Below, piece by piece: positions 7,659-12,857 of a DNA stretch of 12,857 bases. A program made the position numbers and the translations under genes. Source of the DNA: Saccoglossus kowalevskii (lineage: Eukaryota; Hemichordata; Enteropneusta; Harrimaniidae); contig NW_003151254.1 of NCBI RefSeq assembly GCF_000003605.2, forward strand, positions 505,116 to 517,972, given 5' to 3'. Numbering within the stretch: the first letter of the stretch is position 1; every line of letters starts with the position of its first letter. Under the pieces are notes generated by a model. That model was given only the letters and a program-made list of their open reading frames with translations. It searched no databases and was not told the origin of the DNA.

Positions 7659-8401
7659 ATTCTGGCGACCATTTTGATTAACCTGTGGAGGTTTTGTGCA
7701 AACCAATTTGATATGTGATTCACAGTGAAGTCATCATAACATCAAGTGAATATGCATTAGGGTATATACACCCAGCACGCTATACTATGGTTTATCAGGG
7801 ATTATATGGAGAAAGCATACCACTGCCATCAGCGATAGCGTGCATGGTATCCATGCTGTAAAATTGTCCCCTTTTAAATGACAAGCTGTGCAGTTTGTTT
7901 GCGATTTTATAAATGAGAGCTTATTATAGCATGGTCGTACGCTTGGAAATAACGTTTATTGTTACGTTGGGACAAATGTTTAAGAGAAAATTATATGTGA
8001 TCACTTTAGTTATAGGAATTTTCTCAAACCATGGTCGACATAGTCAGATACACCACAGATATTTGAATCTTCTAAAAGAAAACTGATAATAAAATTAATT
8101 TTAGCTCATAATTCGTAAATTTGAGAAAAGATCAGTATGTTTTTGTTTATTTTGGTGTTTACACCGCCCTTTTCAGCTGGGTACAGATGGGGTATCCGTA
8201 GGCCATTGTTACCCTTTGCCATGTTGCAAGCATAACTTTATTGTTTTACCTGCCAAAATTCTTTTGTCTCTGTATTTGTACTCATTGTATCTAAATAACA
8301 TAGAATAATTTGGGTACAGACTTTTTTTATAATATTACATCCAGTTTCTTCCCCAATTATCACAACATCGATGATATTGGGCAGTATTTTATATACAGCA
8401 A

Positions 8402-8425
8402 ATATGAAATATGTATATTTCATAT
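8402..8425. repeat. Perfect palindrome, 11-base arms, 2-base loop
   Basis: ATATGAAATAT at 8402-8412 and ATATTTCATAT at 8415-8425 are exact reverse complements separated by GT. A partial third copy (TATGAAATAT) follows at 8430-8439. The sequence is AT-only apart from a few G/C, so cruciform formation or chance both remain possible. Confidence 0.75.
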
Positions 8426-8757
8426 ACAGTATGAAATATTTATATATTTATCTCTAACTGCAACATAAATTATGCTTGTGTTGGAATATAAGATAAATCA
8501 TGTAATGGATATAAATATATGTGTACTTGTAATCGAAGCAAAACAAATTAAATTTAAATATTACAGAATGCAAGTCAAATGGTAAAATGAATTAACGGCA
8601 GAACACTACAACTCACTGACAATAAACTACAACGGACACTCAATATGATCAGGTCTCGTTTTAACAAAATACATTTGACCATGGTAAAGTCTTGTTTGAC
8701 AAAATTTTTTGGATATTTCAGCTTCGTCGTCCTGTAATCCATTTAGTCGGACGTGTT

Positions 8758-8790
8758 GTGTCAAAACGGTTAGTTTCACGATTTTGACAC
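8758..8790. repeat. Hairpin with perfect 9-bp arms
   Basis: GTGTCAAAA (8758-8766) pairs with TTTTGACAC (8782-8790) across a 15-base loop. There is no T-run or gene end to suggest a terminator, and none would be expected in animal DNA. It could be a remnant of a small inverted-repeat element. Confidence 0.6.
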
Positions 8791-9097
8791 GGAAATACTA
8801 GGGCTAAATAATTTGATGCTTAGGTAACTTGCAGAACATAAACCTAAATGTGTTGGGCAAGCAAAAAAGTACGTTCAAGATTTTCACTATTTTATAACAT
8901 ATTCACGTTTTTCACCCTCGCTTAATACGACACCCTCAAAAGCGAGTTAATTCGAGTATATTTATATATATTTCTTTATTTCATTGCTGAGAATTTTCTA
9001 TACATTTCTTTCATATTATGACTTATCTATTTTGAAAAATTGCTACGGGGATTATTATTGCATCGCCAATAAGTTCATTACTTAAAGTATGTCACAA

Positions 9098-9206
9098 TGT
9101 TGGGGGCGTCGCCCCTCCAACATTTGCCCCTCAACATGCAGGAAATAATGTTTCAGAGGGTCTAGATTTCCAAATTTTTAAGGCAGAGCATGCCCGGACC
9201 CCCTAG
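9098..9206. repeat. G/C-rich island, probably a dispersed repeat fragment
   Basis: A hairpin at 9098-9122 (TGTTGG...CCAACA flanking GGGC/GCCC) opens the segment. Its right-hand part is GCATGCCCGGACCCCCTAG at 9188-9206. The G/C-rich blocks contrast sharply with the AT-rich flanks. Similar GCATGCCC(CC)GGACCCCC phrases are, in my recollection, common in repeats of several invertebrate genomes. That recollection was not checked. Confidence 0.35.
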
Positions 9207-9321
9207 TTGTAAAATCCATTTTACGTTCTAATCATCGAGTGCACGCAACTCGTTTTTAATAGATCTTGTAAACAATTTTCGCGTCATCAGCAAATAAAGA
9301 TACTTTCTATAAACCTATTAA

Positions 9322-9591
9322 TTCACGGTGTGTATATCGTCAATATATAATAGAAAGAGTAATTGTTATACAATTGATCATGGGGGACACGTGACTTTAC
9401 AGGAAGCCGTTTTAACCCACAACAACTCACTGACTACGATTGCCAGTTTAGCTAGATAACAAAGAAAGAAGATCTATGTGAAAACCGTATACACGAAGAT
9501 TGTGAATGAGGACTCAGAGACTGAGGTACGCTATGAAATGCTTTTGAAAAATCGAGCTATGATTATCAAAATTTGTACATATCTCATCATG
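9322..9591 (+). other. Two in-frame open halves separated by one stop, unrecognised
   Basis: In one plus-strand frame, 9322-9456 and 9460-9591 are open and separated by a single TAA at 9457-9459. The second half reads KKIYVKTVYTKIVNEDSETE and is followed by a donor-like GAG then GTACGC at 9525. An acceptor-like TTTACAG precedes GAAGCCG at about 9402. The residue composition is protein-like, but no family is recognised and the purine-rich DNA before the second half makes a poor acceptor. It could be a decayed transposon or gene fragment, or chance. Confidence 0.2.
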
Positions 9592-9711
9592 TGAATGATG
9601 AATATTAAGTGGTTTTACCTGAGCATAGACTACATTGACTACATTTAAATATACACTTTTCAAACACTCTACCAATTAGTGTCCCCACTATGGTATACAT
9701 GGAAAACATTA

Positions 9712-10290
9712 GCTTTCTTCCACTACGATGGAATTACATCTGATGTGAAACCAACCCCATGTTTGTGAATTGTGAATGACCTACCATCTGTTGCCAAGTT
9801 ATGTAAATTAGTTTTATTAGCAGATGATACTACTTTGTTTTATGCAGCAGATGATGTTAATGACCAAATTCAAAGGTCTTTACTTAGTAACTTAACTCAG
9901 TGAATGAATAGATATAAATAGATGTTGACTTTAGATAAAACTAAATCAATGATTGTTGCTACACATAAGCGTCTTTTATCATAATATTCAGACCAATGAA
10001 TATTATTTTGTACCAGTACCTTAATTGGGAATGATTTTGGAAATATGTTCATCCAATCTGTTTTCAGACACCTTGGAGCCATTCGAAATTTCATGACAAA
10101 AAATAAAACACATTGAATAAAACAATTAATGGTTAAGGTGCTAGTGCATATTGTGCAGTGGTGTAAATGTACCGCATGCATGTGGGCGGGAGCAAGTTTT
10201 TCTATTGTGGCATCTCCTCGTGGAACAGTTTGCCTGTTGGATTCAAATCAATACAGGGCATTTGTATTAAAAAAAACGTAATGTGAAATT
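9712..10290 (+). pseudogene. LINE reverse transcriptase relic (CR1/L2/Jockey-type), 5'-truncated
   Basis: One plus-strand frame reads HYDGITSDVKPT (9721-9756). It then passes abruptly to VNDLPSVAKLCKLVL (9772-9816), the catalytic box LADDTTLFYA (9817-9846, FADD in active copies), and LTLDKTKSMIV (9928-9957). Further on it reads FRHLGAIRNFMTK (10060-10098). The last conserved block, WNSLPVGFKSI (10221-10253), is in another frame, so there is a frameshift between about 10100 and 10200. In intact relatives a GVPQGSILGP motif lies between the first two blocks; here it is deleted. In-frame stops occur, for example at 9766, 9901 and 9916. The relic covers the palm to the C-terminal region only; endonuclease and ORF1 are absent. 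It is dead and non-functional. The minus-strand frame at 9897-10181 is its shadow. Confidence 0.85.
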
Positions 10291-11789
10291 TTGTGATATA
10301 TTTTTGTGTATAGTTTTGTGCAGAAATAAATAAAAAAACACATAAATGACCGAAACAGGAACTCCTTGGCGCAGGTAATCATGTATTCAGTGCTATTTAT
10401 TGCACAATAAACATATGTACGCATATAACAACTTTGTTTGAACAATCAATTAATTTCTAGTACATACAAATGTTAGTGAAAAGGCAAACTACAGCAAGGG
10501 TTGGTATTATTATATTTAATATGGTCTCATAATACGTGCAGAATGTCATTTCAGTCGTTGCCGTTCTGTAACACGTGTTTACCCTGACCTTTGCTGACAT
10601 AACATATCATGCATCATGTTAAGTATCGTGTTTCGTAATGATTCATGATTAGTAGGATGGATTACGCGCACCAATATAATTACGCGTCATTATTGGCTGT
10701 CTGAACATGATCATAGACAAATATTAGTGACACATTGGATTTCGTTCTTTTGATAAGACCTATGAATTCGTAATATGTATCGCTATTTAACAGTCGCATA
10801 CGACAAGCACGTGTGAATAATGTGCGCGCGACAATTAATAAGGCGCATTTTCAAACAACCAACCAGTTTGAACTGGTTTCTTTCACCAGTTGATACATTT
10901 GCATACTTTTTTCCTGGGTTCAATACATTTCACTATTTACCAACAGATTAAAATCACTTCTCGTCATGACCCGCTCTCAGGATTCTGCAGTAATAAAGAT
11001 TTTTACAGATTTTTTTTTATTGACGTACTGTAATGTTAGACCATTCCAGGCAACTGGATAATTCAAGTTGCCCAAATTACACAAAGTGTTCGCTCATCTC
11101 TATGCATATTCTGTTCAAAATTTACAGTCCTTTATCAATTGCATCGGAAAGGCTGTTTCTTACTTTCTGGTATGGTTTTGTTTGTAATGTAAATCGTACC
11201 AAGTGGTGGATGTCATGTCGAAATATATTTAATTGTAATACCGTGTGTGTATCGGTATCACGTGACGTATATAATGTTTTCGCTAGAAACAATTATTGTT
11301 CGTGCACGTTAAAGAAACCATGGTAACCCTATATGCAAAATTACACATGAAATGAGCACGTATACTCAATTTCATGACAATTCAGGGATATCATAAATGA
11401 TGTATTAAAAACTTCGTACTGTATTAAACACTACAATAAAGACCTCCCTTTTCAACATTGTGAATTTCTTCCGTTTTTTTCGTGAAAAACCTGGTTTCGG
11501 GTGTATTTACCAGGATGTCGGTATTAATAAGTGTATGTTTTGATAACATTTACTCTCACAATAATTGTAATGACTGCTATTTTCCAAACTGTATATACAA
11601 CAAAAACCCACACCACGATGTTAATGAGTTAACCAAAACACCATATTCTACTAATAAGTTTTTTGTTTGTACATTTTATTTTTTTATTTTTTCTGGGATT
11701 CTCGGCGTCCGACGTTTTGTTACATTGCGAGCTCTGTATTTTCATGTTGGTGCCTTCAGACGTAATGTGCGTAATAATACATATCATTA
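10291..11789. other. AT-rich spacer, no gene supported
   Basis: The first part may be the 3' tail of the LINE relic (AAATAAATAAAAAAACAC at about 10326). Around 10565-10605 there are CACGTG and TGACCTTTG, a sequence like a nuclear receptor half-site. Near 11258 TCACGTGACGTATATAATG combines an E-box, a CRE-like half and a TATA-like string. Plus-strand open frames at 11033-11326 (97 codons) and 11482-11838 (118 codons) are the longest here. They lack domains, the second runs into the degenerate edge of the minisatellite, and such lengths are expected by chance in AT-rich DNA of this size. Confidence 0.45.
10861..10878. repeat. Palindrome AACCAGTT-TG-AACTGGTT
   Basis: Perfect 8-bp arms lie around a 2-base centre; CACCAGTT follows at 10884-10891. 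It could be a binding site for a symmetric factor or simply chance. Confidence 0.6.
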
Positions 11790-12857
11790 TTGTGTCATTA
11801 TATGTATTCGTTACGGTCAAGCACTAGCAGGTTACTAGCTGTGGGTAAGGTAATTACATGGTGGGTTACATCAATTGATCAGTATTTTTATTGTGTGATT
11901 ACATGTAATCCGGTATTTTCGAGAACATACAGATTTATACCATTTTGTGTAATTACATTGTATTTCACGCCCAGTAGTCAATAATGTAACCGACATTACG
12001 TGTATTCCGGTATTGTAGATTACTAAATTTGAGTTTAATTACAATATATGTTACATAACATTATCAGTGTTCTTAATATCTCATTAGATGCTTTTCGGTA
12101 TTGTTATCCGACTGTCAAGTGCCTGCATATTACTAACTATATGTGTAACTAATGTAACAATAGTATGTTACATAAGTACTCAATATTGTTACTTTGTCAT
12201 TACATATATTCAAGTATTGTTAAGTACGTTATGTGTAACTACAATGTATACATGTTTCCAGTACTGTCAAGTACATCAGAGAACTAACTTCAAGTGTAAT
12301 TACAATGTATGTTTCTCTATCATTACACGTATTCCGGTTTTGTCAAGTACATGTAGATCTTTGTGTGTAAATACAATGTATGATACGCCAAGTAGTCAAT
12401 ACTGTCACGGCGTCATTACATGTATTCCGGTTTTGTCAAGTACATGTAGATCTTTGTGTGTAAATACAATGTATGATACGCCAAGTAGTCAATACTGTCA
12501 CAGCCTCATTACGTGTATTCCGGTATTGCCAAGTACATGTAGATCTGTGTGTGTAAATACAATGTATGGTACACCAAGTAGTCAATAATGTCACAGCGTC
12601 ATTGCATGTATTCCGGTATTGCCAAGTACATGTACATCTTGTGTGTAAATACAATGTATAGTACACCAATTAGTCAATACTGTCACAGCGTCATTACATG
12701 TATTCCGGTATTGCCAAGTACCTGTACATCTTTGTGTGTAAATACAATGTATGATACGCTAAGTAATCAATACTGTGACAGCGTCATTACATGTATTCCG
12801 GTATTGCCAAGTACCTGTACATCTTTGTGTTTAAATACAATGTATGGTAAACCAAGT
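11790..12857. repeat. 93-bp minisatellite array, degenerate on the left, running off the right edge
   Basis: Units can be phased on CATTACATGTATTCCGG. Starts are at about 11796, 11897, 11994, 12082, 12198, 12321, 12414, 12507, 12600, 12692 and 12785. The spacing is 101, 97, 88, 116, 123, then 93, 93, 93, 92, 93. The 12198-12320 stretch holds two shortened units (junction near 12250). The typical unit contains TGTCAAGTACATGTAGATCT, GTGTGTAAATACAATGTATG and CCAAGTAGTCAATACTGTCA in that order. Similarity between units rises from left to right. Because 93 is a multiple of three, stop-free frames persist on both strands (12088-12588 plus, 12436-12669 minus), giving a 31-residue cysteine-rich periodic translation. 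Those frames are broken by single changes and are not regarded as genes. Confidence 0.95.

Larger units (their letters stand above)
7659..9097. other. AT-rich spacer with palindromes, no gene supported
   Basis: It holds the palindromes listed separately (8402-8425, 8758-8790). It also holds a 32-codon frame at 8137-8235 that starts MFLFILVFTPPFSAG like a signal peptide but lacks any supporting context. A possible acceptor (CCCTTTTCAG) lies inside that frame near 8176. Nothing else was recognised. Confidence 0.45.

Noticed and set aside
7446-7706. 86-codon minus-strand open frame
   Set aside because: Overlaps candidate exon B in antisense; the sense strand has the splice acceptor and better codon use.
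9897-10181. 94-codon minus-strand open frame
   Set aside because: Antisense to the LINE relic, whose sense strand carries the conserved motifs.
11033-11326. 97-codon plus-strand open frame
   Set aside because: No recognisable family, splice structure or codon bias.
11305-11328. GTGCACGTTAAAGAAACC as a SINE tail
   Set aside because: The phrase seemed familiar from invertebrate repeats, but no promoter boxes or tail were found and memory alone is not enough.
11482-11838. 118-codon plus-strand open frame
   Set aside because: No domain, AT-driven composition, and it ends inside the degenerate edge of the minisatellite. Such lengths are expected by chance in a window this size and this AT-rich.
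12088-12588. 166-codon plus-strand open frame
   Set aside because: It lies in the minisatellite and is open only because the unit is a multiple of three; its left part has no repeat periodicity and no domain.
12436-12669. 77-codon minus-strand open frame
   Set aside because: Antisense reading of the same 93-bp units.
1-12857. tRNA, rRNA, CRISPR or bacterial operon features
   Set aside because: No tRNA B-box, no conserved rRNA blocks, no short-spaced direct repeats with unique spacers, and no ribosome-binding-site-led ORFs. The sequence looks like animal chromosomal DNA.

Overview
The window looks like non-coding or gene-poor chromosomal DNA from an invertebrate animal, perhaps a marine one. 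The phylum cannot be fixed from the sequence. It is AT-rich, has no operon-like gene packing, and carries decayed relics of animal-type transposons: a CR1/L2/Jockey-type LINE, a BEL/Pao LTR retrotransposon, a possible mariner-like transposase and a TTAA-flanked miniature inverted-repeat element. It also has simple repeats and a long minisatellite array. No complete conserved protein gene is recognisable, and no tRNA, rRNA or CRISPR array was seen. Nearly all longer open frames are what chance gives in AT-rich DNA, or are antisense shadows of relics, or come from the minisatellite.

Layout, left to right. Positions 1-53 are the right end of an element related to the miniature element at 2854-3151. 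About 57-620 is a decayed tandem repeat (five units, spacing roughly 100-150 bp) with recurrent ATTTGCAT octamers. 921-1253 is one reading frame broken by a single stop; it resembles the paired helix-turn-helix N-terminus of a mariner-like transposase. 1655-1761 (minus) is an exon-like stretch between consensus splice signals. 2854-3151 is the 290-bp miniature element with 34-bp terminal inverted repeats and TTAA at both ends. A TATG microsatellite lies at 3515-3552. From 3560 to 5290 the sequence is AT-rich and featureless. 5296-5421 is a short BEL/Pao reverse transcriptase relic. Around 6390-6473 there is a promoter-like cluster of motifs followed by a good splice donor. 9712-10290 is a clear LINE reverse transcriptase relic with an internal deletion, stops and a frameshift. 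From about 11790 to the right edge is a minisatellite whose units become regular at 93 bp toward the right and which runs out of the window.

The best candidate for a real gene is a two-exon model at 7029-7171 plus 7541-7658 (plus strand). A GTAAGA donor and a TTTGCAG acceptor join two open frames in phase into an 86-residue product ending at TGA, and both exons use more G/C at third codon positions than the AT-rich surroundings. The product is not recognised. It may be the last two exons of a longer gene, possibly starting near the promoter-like cluster at 6390-6473.

I found no convincing undescribed multi-gene system. The points most worth a second look are the spliced gene candidate, the TTAA miniature element family, and the graded homogenisation of the right-hand minisatellite.
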